A stretch of 64,000 nt of DNA from Alphaproteobacteria bacterium (GTDB lineage: Bacteria; Pseudomonadota; Alphaproteobacteria; Acetobacterales; Acetobacteraceae), in assembly GCA_020850755.1 (NCBI GenBank), contig JADZEB010000044.1, positions 1-64,000 of the forward strand. Direction: 5' to 3'. The notes below the pieces were generated by a model, which was given only the letters and a program-made list of their open reading frames with translations, searched no databases and was not told the origin of the DNA. Below are positions 42,759 to 51,885 of this stretch, one piece after another; the first letter of the stretch is position 1, and every line of letters starts with the position of its first letter. The translations under genes were made by a program, and so were the position numbers.

Positions 42759-43616
42759 CTAGTCGGGGAAGCCGTAGAGGCGCGCCGGATTTCCGGCCAG
42801 GATCGCGTTGCGCGTGCCCTCCTCCGCGATCCAGTCGCCGAGCAGGTCGAAGTCGCGCACATCGTCGGGCTTGGCGTCGGCGGGGAAGCCCGGATGCGGC
42901 CAGTTCGCCGCCCACACCAGCCGGTCGGGCCGCGCCCGCACCGCCGCCTGCACGCGCGCCTTGGCATCCGCATAGGGATAGGCGCCGCCGGCCTGCGAGT
43001 AGTAGAAGGCCGAGAGCTTCATCCACAGCCGCCCCGTCTCCATGAAGCGCAGCATGGCGACGAAGGAGGGGTTGTTGACCCCGCCGGCAAGCGGCGTGCG
43101 CCCGACATGGTCGGTGACGATCTGCACGTTCTCGGGCAGCCGGTAGAGATAGGGCAGCCAGGCGAGGAAATCGGCCTCGGCATCCTGGATCTGCACATGC
43201 CAGCCGAGCGGCGCGATGCGCGCGGCCATCGGCAGGAGCTGGCCGAGCGAGAGGCCCGGCGCGGCGAGGAAGAAGCGCAGTCCCCGCGCCCCGGCCGCGT
43301 GGAGGCGGCGGAATTCGGCATCCGGTTGTGTCGGGTGGACCACCACCACGGCGCGGGCGCGGGCCAGCCCCATGCTCGCCACCGCGTCCATGGTGGCGCG
43401 ATTGTCGAACAGATAGGCCGAAGGCTGCACGATCACGCCGCGCTCGACGCCGAGCGAGGCAAGCATCGCCTCGTACATGGCGGTGGTGGCCGGCGGCTCG
43501 CCATGCACGCCCTCGGGGTAGGGGAAGCGGGCCGGATCGTAGACATGGCTGTGCGTCTCGCAGGCCCCGGGCGGGGCGAGCAGCCTGGCCTTGCGCTGGG
43601 CGGGATCGATCGGCAT
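42759..43616 (-). CDS. Amidohydrolase, 2-pyrone-4,6-dicarboxylate lactonase-like (copy 1)
   Basis: A 285-residue TIM-barrel metal-dependent hydrolase. CETHSHVYDPARFPYPEGV carries the HxH metal motif, IVTDHVGRTPLAGG the barrel-closing Asp/His and WAANWPHPGFP the C-terminal segment of PDC lactonases (LigI). LigI opens the pyrone in aromatic degradation without bound metal; these relatives act on lactones or aromatic acids. It is divergent from hyuA with 135 bp between. Two more members lie at 51886 and 53010. Confidence 0.88.
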   Translation of the reverse strand: MPIDPAQRKARLLAPPGACETHSHVYDPARFPYPEGVHGEPPATTAMYEAMLASLGVERGVIVQPSAYLFDNRATMDAVASMGLARARAVVVVHPTQPDAEFRRLHAAGARGLRFFLAAPGLSLGQLLPMAARIAPLGWHVQIQDAEADFLAWLPYLYRLPENVQIVTDHVGRTPLAGGVNNPSFVAMLRFMETGRLWMKLSAFYYSQAGGAYPYADAKARVQAAVRARPDRLVWAANWPHPGFPADAKPDDVRDFDLLGDWIAEEGTRNAILAGNPARLYGFPD

Positions 43617-43751
43617 GGCATCTGTCCTTGGCGGGTGGGGCGGGTCCTGGGCCGAGCCTAGCGTTCTGCACTCGGCCGCGCCAAGGCGGCTTGACGCTGC
43701 GGCCGGTGCGGTTTGTGATCGCGCCCGCCATTCAACAGGGGAATTGCAACC

Positions 43752-45836
43752 GTGCCCGCATACGCGCTTGGCATCGATATCGGCGGCACCTTCACCGATA
43801 TCGTCGTCTACGACCAGGAAACCGGCCGCCACTTCAACCGCAAGGTGCTGACCACCCATGCCGACCCCTCGCAAGGGACGCTTGCTGGCATCCGCCTGCT
43901 GATCGAGGAGGACAAGCTCCGCCCCGAGCATTTCGTGCGCGTGGTGCATGCCACCACCCTGTTCACCAACGCGCTGATCGAGCGCAAGGGCGCGGTGACG
44001 GGCCTGATCACGACCGAGGGCTTCCGCGACACGCTGGAGATCGGGCGCGAGCGCAAGTTCGATCTCTACGACCTCAACATCGCCAAGCCGGAGCCCTTGG
44101 TGCCGCGCAACCTGCGCCTCGAGGTGCCCGAGCGGCTGCGCCCCGATGGCAGCGTGCGCATCTCGCTCGACGAGGCGGCGGTGGCGGCGGCGGCCGACAG
44201 GCTGGTGGCGGCGGGCTGCACCTCGATCGCGGTGCTGTTCCTGCACAGCTACATCAACCCCGCGCACGAGGATCGCGCGCTCGAGATCATCGCCGCGCGC
44301 CATCCTGGCGTCGCGCTGACGGCGAGCCACGATGTCGCCCCCGAGATTCGCGAGTTCGAGCGTTCCTCGACCACGGTCTGCAACGCCTACATCAAGCCGA
44401 TGGCCGGCGTTTACCTGGAGCGGCTGGCAACCGAGATCGCGCGTATGGGCATCAAGGCGCCCCTGTTCCTGATGCTGTCCTCGGGCGGGTTGACCAATGT
44501 CGAGGAAGCCAAGCGCACGCCGGTGCGGCTTCTGGAAAGCGGGCCGGCGGCGGGCGCGCTCGCCGGCGCCTTCTTCGGCGGCATGGAGGGCGAGAACCGC
44601 GTGCTCGCCTTCGACATGGGCGGCACGACCGCCAAGCTCGCCGTGGTCGATGACGGCGAGCCGCTGGTCGCCTATGCCTTCGAGGCCGCGCGCCAGCGCC
44701 GCTTCATCGAGGGTTCGGGCCTGCCGGTCAAGATCAGCACCATCGAGCTGATCGAGATCGGCGCCGGCGGCGGCTCGATCGCCGCACCGGACGAGATCGG
44801 CCTGCTGAAAGTGGGGCCGCGCTCGGCCGGGTCCGAGCCGGGTCCGGCGGCCTATGGCCGCGGCGGGATGCATTTCACCGTCACCGACAGCGATTTCATG
44901 CTGGGCTACCTCAACCCCGGCTTCTTCGCCGGTGGCACGGTGCCGGTGCACATGGACAAGGTCGAGGCGGCGGCCACGGCAACCGCCAAGGCGGCCGCGC
45001 TTGCCCCGGTGCAGCTCGGCTGGGGCGTGCACGACATCGTCAACGAGAACATGGCCGGCGCGGCGCGCGTGCATATCGCCGAGCGCGGACGCGATCCGCG
45101 CACCTACACGCTGCTGCCAACGGGCGGGGCCGGGCCGGTGCATGCCTACTATGTCGCGAAGAAGCTCGGCATCCGGCGCATCGTCGCCCCGCAGGCGGCC
45201 GGTGTCGCCTCGGCGCTTGGCCTGTTGATGGCGCCGGCCAAGGTCGATCGCGTCGGCAGCGTCAATGCGCGGCTCGACGAGCTGCCCTGGGCCGAGTTCG
45301 AGGCCTCCTATGCCCGGCTGGAAGGCGAGTGCCGCGCCGTCATCGCCGAGACCGGGCTCGATCCGCGTCGGGCCGAGGTGCGGCGGCTGGCCGACCTGCG
45401 CTGCGTCGGCCAGGCCTTCGAGGTGGTGGCGGTGCTGCCGCCCGGCCCCTATGCCGACGCCAAGGCGGCCGCGGGCATCCACGAGGCTTTCGCCGCCGCC
45501 TACCGCACCAAGTACACGCGCCCGCCGCCCAACGTGCCGCTGGAAGTGGTGAACATCCGCGTCTCGGTCTCCTGCCCGGTGACGGAGAAGCGGATGGCGC
45601 TCGCCGCCGGCGCCCCGCCCGTGGGCGGCAAGGCGCAAAAGGGCACGCGGCGCATGTACTGGCTGGAACTCAAGGACTATGCCGAGACGCCGGTGTGGGA
45701 CCGCTACAGCATGCGCGCGGGCGACAAGGTGAACGGCCCCGCCGTGATCGAGGAACGTGAATCAACCCTGGTCGTCGGGCCCGGTGCCTTTGCCGAGGTA
45801 TCGGCCGCCGGCAATCTCGTCGTCACGCTGCCCTGA
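43752..45836 (+). CDS. hyuA: Hydantoinase/oxoprolinase subunit A (ATP-binding)
   Basis: A 694-residue HyuA/AcxA-type subunit. The actin-like ATPase starts ALGIDIGGTFTDIVVYDQET, with VVHATTLFTNALIERKGA, then GAGGGSIAAPDEIGLLKVGP and RSAGSEPGPAAYGRGG; FDMGGTTAKLAVV is the second phosphate loop. Together with HyuB it hydrolyses a cyclic amide or carboxylates a ketone with ATP. Start GTG 43752 has AGGGG upstream. It is 14 bases ahead of hyuB, so one operon. Substrate (hydantoin, 5-oxoproline, acetophenone type) cannot be told; no carboxylase gamma subunit follows. Confidence 0.93.
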   Translation: MPAYALGIDIGGTFTDIVVYDQETGRHFNRKVLTTHADPSQGTLAGIRLLIEEDKLRPEHFVRVVHATTLFTNALIERKGAVTGLITTEGFRDTLEIGRERKFDLYDLNIAKPEPLVPRNLRLEVPERLRPDGSVRISLDEAAVAAAADRLVAAGCTSIAVLFLHSYINPAHEDRALEIIAARHPGVALTASHDVAPEIREFERSSTTVCNAYIKPMAGVYLERLATEIARMGIKAPLFLMLSSGGLTNVEEAKRTPVRLLESGPAAGALAGAFFGGMEGENRVLAFDMGGTTAKLAVVDDGEPLVAYAFEAARQRRFIEGSGLPVKISTIELIEIGAGGGSIAAPDEIGLLKVGPRSAGSEPGPAAYGRGGMHFTVTDSDFMLGYLNPGFFAGGTVPVHMDKVEAAATATAKAAALAPVQLGWGVHDIVNENMAGAARVHIAERGRDPRTYTLLPTGGAGPVHAYYVAKKLGIRRIVAPQAAGVASALGLLMAPAKVDRVGSVNARLDELPWAEFEASYARLEGECRAVIAETGLDPRRAEVRRLADLRCVGQAFEVVAVLPPGPYADAKAAAGIHEAFAAAYRTKYTRPPPNVPLEVVNIRVSVSCPVTEKRMALAAGAPPVGGKAQKGTRRMYWLELKDYAETPVWDRYSMRAGDKVNGPAVIEERESTLVVGPGAFAEVSAAGNLVVTLP

Positions 45837-45850
45837 AGGACGCCGCACCC

Positions 45851-47503
45851 ATGAGCAACAAAGCCGGCACCGCCGCGCCCTCGCCCGCTCCCGCCGCCAC
45901 CCCTGCCTTCGATGCCGTCACGCTCGAAGTGCTGTGGACGCGCCTGATCTCGATCGTCGACGAGGCGGCGAAGGCGTTGGCGCGCACCGCCTTCTCCACC
46001 CTCTCGAACGAGGCCAACGACTTCGCCTGCGTGCTCACCGACGAGCGCGGCTTTCTGGTGGCGCAGAACACGGGCTCGATCCCGTCCTTCATCGCCACCC
46101 TGCCGAGCACGGTGAAGCACGTCCTGGCCGAGATCCCGCCGGCGGAGATGAAGCAGGGCGACATCTACTGCACCAACAATCCCTGGCAGGGCACGGGACA
46201 CCTGCCGGATGTGTGCGTGGTCAAGCCGATCTTCCATGCCGGCCGGGTGGTTGGCTTCGCCGCCTCGACCAGCCATGTGCCCGACATCGGCGGCAAGATC
46301 CGCTCGGTCGAGCCGCGCGAGGTGTTCGAGGAGGGCTTCCACATCCCGATCATGCCGATCGTGCGCGAAGGGCGGCCGGATAGCGGCTTCTGGAAGCTCC
46401 TGCGCACCAATGTGCGCACGCCCGAGCAGACGGTGGGCGACATCGAGGCGCAGATCACGGCGCTCAACCTGATCGAGCACCACACCGGCACGCTCCTGTC
46501 CGATTACGGGCTGCCGCGGCTGACGGAACTCTCGGACGAGCTGTCCGGGCGCTGCGAGGGCGCGATGCGCGCCGCGCTCGCCACCATCCCGGACGGCACC
46601 TACAGCTACAGCATGAATACCGACGGGCTGTCGCGCGAGGCGCCCTTCACGCTGCAGGTGAAGCTGACCAAGAAGGGCGGGGCGATCCATGCCGACTGGT
46701 CGGGATCGAGCCCGCAGCAGGCGCGCGCGATCAACTGCCCCTACTGCTACACCTTCGCCATGACCGCCTATGCGCTGAAATGCGCGCTCCTGCCCGACCT
46801 GCCGAACAATGAGGGCGTGTTCAAGCCGATCACGGTCGAGGCGCCGGAACGCTCGATCCTCAACCCGATCTTCCCCGCACCCGTGGGCGGACGCTCCAAC
46901 ACCGGCCACTATCTGCCGGTGGTGATGTTCGGCGCCCTGGTGCAGGCGATCCCCGACAAGGTGATGGCGGCCACCGGCAGCCCGCTCTGGAACGTGACGC
47001 AGTCGGGCGTGCGCCCGGACGGGCGCCCCTACGCCAACAACCTGTTCTTCAATGGCGGCATGGGCGCCACCCCGGTCAAGGATGGCGAGTGCACGACCAG
47101 CTGGCCCTCGAACATCTCCTCGACCCCGGTCGAGGTGGCCGAGCGCATCAGCCCGTTCTACATCGCCTACAAGCGCCTGCGCGAGGGCTCGGGCGGGGAC
47201 GGGGCGCATCGCGGCGGGCTGGGCCAGGACGCGCTCCTGGTCTCGGAGAGCGAATCCCCGATCGCGGTCGTGTTTCTGGCCGAGCGCACGCGCATCCCGC
47301 CGCCCGGCATGCAGGGCGGCAAGGAAGGGACGGTCGGCGCGATCGTGATCCGCGGCGAGAACATGGATACGCGCTTCCAGTACGTCCTCAACAAGGGCGA
47401 CACGCTTCTGGTGCGCACGCCGGGGGGCGCGGGCTATGGCGACCCGGCCAGGCGCGATGCGGCCGCGCGCGCGCGCGACAAGGAAATGGGCTACACGGCC
47501 TGA
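45851..47503 (+). CDS. hyuB: Hydantoinase/oxoprolinase subunit B
   Basis: A 550-residue HyuB-type subunit. FDAVTLEVLWTRLISIVDEA starts it; FSTLSNEANDFACVLTDERG, DIYCTNNPWQGTGHLPDV and SGGDGAHRGGLGQD are family blocks; the end reads TPGGAGYGDPARRD. It is the catalytic partner of HyuA. A terminator with T5 follows 70 bases after the stop, so the hyuAB transcript ends here. The operon lacks an N-carbamoyl hydrolase, which the second module does have. Confidence 0.95.
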   Translation: MSNKAGTAAPSPAPAATPAFDAVTLEVLWTRLISIVDEAAKALARTAFSTLSNEANDFACVLTDERGFLVAQNTGSIPSFIATLPSTVKHVLAEIPPAEMKQGDIYCTNNPWQGTGHLPDVCVVKPIFHAGRVVGFAASTSHVPDIGGKIRSVEPREVFEEGFHIPIMPIVREGRPDSGFWKLLRTNVRTPEQTVGDIEAQITALNLIEHHTGTLLSDYGLPRLTELSDELSGRCEGAMRAALATIPDGTYSYSMNTDGLSREAPFTLQVKLTKKGGAIHADWSGSSPQQARAINCPYCYTFAMTAYALKCALLPDLPNNEGVFKPITVEAPERSILNPIFPAPVGGRSNTGHYLPVVMFGALVQAIPDKVMAATGSPLWNVTQSGVRPDGRPYANNLFFNGGMGATPVKDGECTTSWPSNISSTPVEVAERISPFYIAYKRLREGSGGDGAHRGGLGQDALLVSESESPIAVVFLAERTRIPPPGMQGGKEGTVGAIVIRGENMDTRFQYVLNKGDTLLVRTPGGAGYGDPARRDAAARARDKEMGYTA

Positions 47504-47573
47504 GCGCCGGTCCCGGCACGGGCGGCTGGCAGGCCCGCCGGGGGTCGCGACAAGCACAGCCAGGCGGGGGGCG

Positions 47574-47602
47574 GGGGCGCGGAGGCGCCTTCGCCCCTTT
47601 TT
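47574..47602 (+). terminator. Rho-independent terminator of hyuAB
   Basis: GGGGCG and CGCCCC enclose an inner AGGCGCCT dyad and are followed by TTTTT (47598-47602). It is the clearest T-run terminator in the window. Confidence 0.75.
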
Positions 47603-47708
47603 CGTTCATGCTGTTGATAAGGCGCGGTTTTCGGCGGTCAAGGCTACGCGGCCAATGCTACGCGGCCAGGAATCGCTTGCCAGGATCGGCGCCGCGCTAT
47701 AGCTTGCA

Positions 47709-47727
47709 AATGCGAATTACTCGCAAC
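47709..47727 (+). promoter_or_regulatory. Fur-type operator candidate 2, before the iron receptor
   Basis: AATGCGAATTACTCGCAAC contains TGCGA-ATTAC-TCGCA (47711-47725). It lies 18 bases before the receptor ATG and just behind TATAGC (47698-47703), with TTGCCA at 47677-47682 as a possible -35 (spacing 15). The placement relative to the -10 matches candidate 1. Confidence 0.65.
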
Positions 47728-47744
47728 AACTGGAGAGCCAAGCA

Positions 47745-48782
47745 ATGTCCGTCCGCTCCGTCGGCGCAGCCCGCCTTCTCACCCTCGCCGCCGCCCTCGG
47801 CATCGCCGCCGCGCCGATCGCGGCAGAGGCGCAGGAGGTGAACCTCTATTCCGCGCGCCACTACGACACCGACCGCGAGCTCTACGATGCCTTCACCCGC
47901 GCCACCGGCACCCGGGTGCGGCTGATCGAGGGCGATGCCGACCAATTGATCGAGCGCATCCGCAACGAGGGCGCCAACAGCCCGGCCGATGTGCTGATCA
48001 CGGTCGATGCGGCGCGGCTCTGGCGCGCGCAGCAGGCCGGCATCCTGGCGCCGCTCCGCTCGCAGGTGCTGGAAAGCCGGGTCCCGGCCGCCTTCCGCGA
48101 CCCGGAGGGCCACTGGTTCGGCTTCTCCAAGCGTGCGCGCGTGATCATGTACGACAAGAGCCGCGGCCTGCCGCAGGGCCTGGCCCGCTACGAGGATCTG
48201 GCCGGCGAGTCGTTGCGGCGGACGATCTGCGTGCGCGCGGCCAATCAGGTCTACAACATTTCGCTCGCGGGAGCGATGCTGGCGGCCAACGGGCCGGCAG
48301 CGACCGAGTCCTGGGCGCGCGGCCTGGTCGCCAACATGGCCCGCCCGCCCCAGGGCGGGGACACGCCGCAGATCCAGGCGGTGGCGGCGGGACAGTGCCG
48401 CATCGCGATCGCCAACACCTATTATCTCGCGCGGCTGGCGGCATCGTCGAATGCGGCCGAGCGCGCGGTGGCCGAGAAGATCGGCGTGCTGTTCCCGAAC
48501 CAGGGCGATCGCGGCACGCATGTGAACATCTCGGGCGCCGGGATCGTGCGCACCGCGCCGAACCGCGCCGCGGCGCTTGCCTTCCTCGAATATCTCGCCT
48601 CGCCCGCGGCGCAGGCTTTGTTCGCCAACGGCAATTTCGAGTATCCGGTGGTGGCGGGCGTGGCGATCCATCCCGCGCTGGCCGCCTATGGCCAGTTCAA
48701 GGAGGATCAGCTCAACGCCGCGACCTATGGCGCCAACGGCCCGCAGGCCTTGCAGATCATGCAGCGCGCGGGGTGGCGCTGA
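47745..48782 (+). CDS. fbpA: Ferric-iron ABC transporter substrate-binding protein
   Basis: A 345-residue periplasmic ferric-binding protein. The signal peptide runs to AEA, with cleavage before [17 protein letters not shown], the classic FbpA/FutA start. The tyrosine pair in [11 protein letters not shown] (Y226-Y227) and Y35/H39 are the iron ligands expected in the family. [19 protein letters not shown] is also typical. It binds Fe3+ for the FbpB permease. A Fur-type box precedes it, so it should be made under iron limitation. The permease is 0.9 kb away on the other strand and no ATPase is in the window. Confidence 0.94.
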   Translation: MSVRSVGAARLLTLAAALGIAAAPIAAEAQEVNLYSARHYDTDRELYDAFTRATGTRVRLIEGDADQLIERIRNEGANSPADVLITVDAARLWRAQQAGILAPLRSQVLESRVPAAFRDPEGHWFGFSKRARVIMYDKSRGLPQGLARYEDLAGESLRRTICVRAANQVYNISLAGAMLAANGPAATESWARGLVANMARPPQGGDTPQIQAVAAGQCRIAIANTYYLARLAASSNAAERAVAEKIGVLFPNQGDRGTHVNISGAGIVRTAPNRAAALAFLEYLASPAAQALFANGNFEYPVVAGVAIHPALAAYGQFKEDQLNAATYGANGPQALQIMQRAGWR

Positions 48783-48843
48783 TACGAGTGGCGCCCGCCC
48801 CAGCGGGCGCGGCGCGGCTCCGGGCCGGCTTGGGCGGTTGCGC

Positions 48844-49629
48844 TCAGGCCGGCTTGGGCAGCTTCTGCATCCAGCGCGCCTTCTCGATCGCGCCGTCCAT
48901 CAGGTCGCGCACCTCGAGCGGGGTGAGCTGCTCGGACACATCGACCCCCGGCACGGCGGCAAGCGCGGCGCAAAGCTGTTCGAAGACGATGTTGTAGAGG
49001 TTCTGGGCGTTGTTCTTGTCGCGCCCGGCATCCAGACGCTGCTTCGCCTTCTCGAGCTGGGCGGCGGGGAAATAGACGCCGACGACCTTGGCGATGCTGA
49101 ACAGCGTGGCCAGCCGGTCGCGGTCGGAGAAGGTCTGGCCCTTGGCCTCGAAGAACTTGCGGTTCAGCAGGGTCTTCTTCTTCATCGCCTTCTCGATCGA
49201 CCCGGCCGACTGGTTCGGCCCCGATTTCACCGGCATGGCGCGGACGAATCCCACCTCGCCCTCGTAGGCGGCGGTTTCGGGATAGAGGTGATCGACATTC
49301 ATGCCGGCAAGGTCGGCCGGAGTGCAGGTGGCACCATAGCGGGCAAGGCAGAAATTCATCCACGCCCTGGTATAGGTGCCGGCGCCCTTCTCCTTGTCCT
49401 CGGTTCTGACCCAGCATTCGGGCTTGTTCTTGTCGTCGAGCCAGACGAAGGCCTCGTCCTCGGCGAAGCCGAGCAGCGCCTCGCGCCGGCCGCCGAAGCG
49501 GCCGCGGATATCGTCGAGGTCCTTGTGCGTGCGTGCGCCGATCCAGCAGTTGCGCGGATCCTCGACGAACTGCTGGAGGATGCGTGCGCGCTGGAGGTCG
49601 AGCACGGTCTGGAACTTCATCGAGGGCAT
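48844..49629 (-). CDS. Unrecognised protein behind the iron permease, 261 residues
   Basis: The protein starts MPSMKFQTVLDLQRARILQQ and is soluble with many Lys/Arg. A possible nuclease-like stretch reads MNVDHLYPETA, then GPNQSAGSIEKAMKKKTLLN. The D-H pair followed by an Asn about 25 residues later vaguely recalls an HNH layout, but the Cys/His set of that fold is missing, so I do not assign it. It lies 73 bases behind fbpB on the same strand with no hairpin between and so is probably co-transcribed and iron-controlled. It ends convergently with fbpA. A second ATG at 49620 is possible. Confidence 0.65.
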   Translation of the reverse strand: MPSMKFQTVLDLQRARILQQFVEDPRNCWIGARTHKDLDDIRGRFGGRREALLGFAEDEAFVWLDDKNKPECWVRTEDKEKGAGTYTRAWMNFCLARYGATCTPADLAGMNVDHLYPETAAYEGEVGFVRAMPVKSGPNQSAGSIEKAMKKKTLLNRKFFEAKGQTFSDRDRLATLFSIAKVVGVYFPAAQLEKAKQRLDAGRDKNNAQNLYNIVFEQLCAALAAVPGVDVSEQLTPLEVRDLMDGAIEKARWMQKLPKPA

Positions 49630-49702
49630 GGCCGGCTTGCGCTTTCGCTCCTTGCGGTTCCCTTCGTGCCTGCTGAACGCCCGGCCGCGGCCGAGGGTTC
49701 CA

Positions 49703-51469
49703 TCAGCGCGACCGGACCGGCGTGCTGCGGCGCATGGCGCGCGACAGCACCACCACCGGGATCAGCCCCACCAGGACGATCGTCAGCGCCGCCGGCGCCG
49801 CCTGGGCCAGCTTCTCGTCCGAGGCGAGCTGGTATACGCGCACCGCCAGCGTATCGAAATCGAACGGGCGTATGATCAGGGTTGCCGGCAGCTCCTTCAT
49901 CGTCTCGACGAAGACCAGCAGGCCGGCGGTGATCAGGCTGCCCGAGATCAGCGGGGCATGCACCTCGAACAGGGTCCGGCGCGGCCCGCGGCCGAGGGTG
50001 CGCGCGGCGCCATCGAGGCTCGGGCGCACCTTGGCGAGCCCCGCCTCCACCGTCACCAGCGCAACGGCCAGGAAGCGCACGAGATATCCGAACACCAGCG
50101 CGGCCATGCTGCCCGAGAGCAGGAGGCCGGTGGAGAAGCCGAGATGCGCCCGCGCCCAGGCATCGAGCGCATTGTCGAAGGCGCCGAAGGGCACCAGCAC
50201 GCCAACCGCGATGACCGAGCCGGGAATGGCGTAGCCCATGCCGGAAAGCCGCGTCGCCAGCCGCTGCGCACGCGAGGGATAGAGCCGCGCGCCATAGGCG
50301 AGCACGGTGGCGATCGCCACCGCCGCCACCGCGGTGGCGGCGGAGAGCGACAGGCTGTGCCAGGCATAGGGCAGCAGGCGGCGCAACTCGGTCAGGCTGA
50401 GGGAATCGATCGCATTCCAGAGCAGCGCCAGCGCCGGCACGCCGAAACCGAGCAGCACCGGCAGGGCGCAGGCGATGCAGGCGACAAGTCCGGCCAGCGT
50501 GCCGAGCCGCTGCGGCTCAAGCGGCTGGTGCCTGGTCGTGGTGCCGTGATAGGCGCGCCTGCCGCGCGTGATGCGCTCGATCGCCAGCATCAGCGCCACC
50601 GCCGCCAACAGCGCAGCGGCAAGCTGGCTCGCCGCGCCGCGATCGCCCATGCCGAACCAGGTCTCGTAGATGCCGGTGGTGAAGGTCTTGACCGCGAAAT
50701 GCTGCACGGCGCCGAAATCGTTCAGCGCCTCCATCACCGCCAGCGCGACGCCGCCGGCCATGGCCGGGCGCGCCAGCGGCAGCGCGACGCGACCGAGCCT
50801 GCCCCACGGCCCGCAGCCCAACGTGCGCGACACCTCCAGCAGGCACACCGACTGCTCCAGGAAGGCGGCGCGGCAGAGCATGTACACATAGGGGTAGAGC
50901 GTCAGGCCGAGGACGGCGATGGCGCCGGCCAGCGACCGCACCTCGGGGAACCAGTAGTCGCCATAGCCCCAGCCGAAGGCGGCGCGCAGCGCGCCTTGCA
51001 CCGGGCCGGTGAAGTCGAGCAGCTCGGTATAGACATAGGCCATCAGGTAGCCGGGCATGGCCAGCGGCAGCAAGAGCGCCCACATCAGCGTGTCGCGGCC
51101 GGGAAAGCGCGCGACCGTCACCAGCCAGGCGCAGATCACCCCGATCGACAGCGCAACGGCGCCGACGCCAAGCGCCAGCAGCGCACTGTTGAGCAGCAGT
51201 TCCAGAAGCCAGGTGTCAGCGAGATGCTGCCAGACCGCGCCGGCCGGGCGCAGCGCCGCCCACAGCACCGCCAGCACCGGGGCGGCCATGCAGGCGGCGT
51301 TGAGCAGGGCGAGCGCGGTCCAGCCCGGCGGCATACGCCGCCAGGCGCGCACGCCGAGCCCCGCCGGCGGCACCGGCTCCGGCGCGCCGTCGGGGACGCG
51401 GCCGAGCGGATCGCCGAGGGGGCGGCGCAGGCCGGGACCTGGCAGGGGAACGGCGGCGGGATGGGACAT
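49703..51469 (-). CDS. fbpB: Ferric-iron ABC transporter permease, fused two-domain form
   Basis: A 588-residue inner-membrane permease with about twelve helices in two binding-protein-dependent transport domains. Their cytoplasmic coupling loops are EVSRTLGCGPWGRLGRVALP and GAARTLGRGPRRTLFEVHAP. EALNDFGAVQHFAVKTFTTG is the FbpB/SfuB signature in the first half; FVETMKELPATLIIRPFDFD marks the second. It moves Fe3+ delivered by FbpA. A 40-residue Pro-rich cytoplasmic leader precedes helix 1. A Fur-type box lies 57 bases upstream of its ATG. The cognate ATPase (FbpC) is not in the window. Confidence 0.94.
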   Translation of the reverse strand: MSHPAAVPLPGPGLRRPLGDPLGRVPDGAPEPVPPAGLGVRAWRRMPPGWTALALLNAACMAAPVLAVLWAALRPAGAVWQHLADTWLLELLLNSALLALGVGAVALSIGVICAWLVTVARFPGRDTLMWALLLPLAMPGYLMAYVYTELLDFTGPVQGALRAAFGWGYGDYWFPEVRSLAGAIAVLGLTLYPYVYMLCRAAFLEQSVCLLEVSRTLGCGPWGRLGRVALPLARPAMAGGVALAVMEALNDFGAVQHFAVKTFTTGIYETWFGMGDRGAASQLAAALLAAVALMLAIERITRGRRAYHGTTTRHQPLEPQRLGTLAGLVACIACALPVLLGFGVPALALLWNAIDSLSLTELRRLLPYAWHSLSLSAATAVAAVAIATVLAYGARLYPSRAQRLATRLSGMGYAIPGSVIAVGVLVPFGAFDNALDAWARAHLGFSTGLLLSGSMAALVFGYLVRFLAVALVTVEAGLAKVRPSLDGAARTLGRGPRRTLFEVHAPLISGSLITAGLLVFVETMKELPATLIIRPFDFDTLAVRVYQLASDEKLAQAAPAALTIVLVGLIPVVVLSRAMRRSTPVRSR

Positions 51470-51525
51470 GAGGGGGCGGCGGCGGGTCCGGTCGGCTGGG
51501 CGTCAGGGTTTGCGATTGCATCGGC

Positions 51526-51544
51526 ATTGCGAGTCACTCGCAAC
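51526..51544 (-). promoter_or_regulatory. Fur-type operator candidate 3, before the iron permease
   Basis: ATTGCGAGTCACTCGCAAC contains perfect arms TTGCGA-N5-TCGCAA (51527-51543). On the minus strand CATAAG (51561-51556) would be the -10, 12 bases upstream of the box, matching the geometry of candidate 1. Confidence 0.65.
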
Positions 51545-51602
51545 TGCGGCCCGTCCTTATGGCACGCGCCGCGCTCCCAGGCCAGTGGTCGGTTCCTTCT
51601 CC

Positions 51603-51660
51603 CAAGTCTGGCCAAGTCTGGCCGCCCAAGTCTGGCCGCCCAAGTCTGGCCGCCCAAGTC
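51603..51660. repeat. 14-bp tandem repeat with CAAGTCTGG core
   Basis: Units CAAGTCTGGC (51603), then CAAGTCTGGCCGCC at 51613, 51627 and 51641, then a broken CAAGTCCGAC. They lie upstream of the fbpB promoter. The same nine-base core builds the translated repeat at 10349-10423. Confidence 0.85.
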
Positions 51661-51885
51661 CGACGGCTCGAACCCGCCCGCCCGGCTCCGGCCCGCCGGT
51701 TCGGCCTGCCGGGTTGGCCGCCCTCCGGGTCCGGGGCCTTCTCGCCGCCGCTCGGAACCCGTAGCGGCGGGCGGGGGTGCGCGCCGGGAGCAGGCGCCGC
51801 GTTCCGGCCTCTGTCGCCGGGTGGTGGACAGGGTCGCCACCGCGCCCGCGCTCCAGCGCGTGTCCGCCCCGTGCCTCGGCGCCTC

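Larger units (their letters stand above)
51470..51885. other. 416-bp leader region of fbpB without a gene
   Basis: It contains the Fur-type box (51526-51544), a candidate -10 CATAAG on the minus strand (51561-51556) and a 14-bp tandem repeat (51603-51660). The remainder, between the repeat and the amidohydrolase stop at 51886, has open but shadow-like Arg/Pro-rich frames and nothing I can name. Confidence 0.6.
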
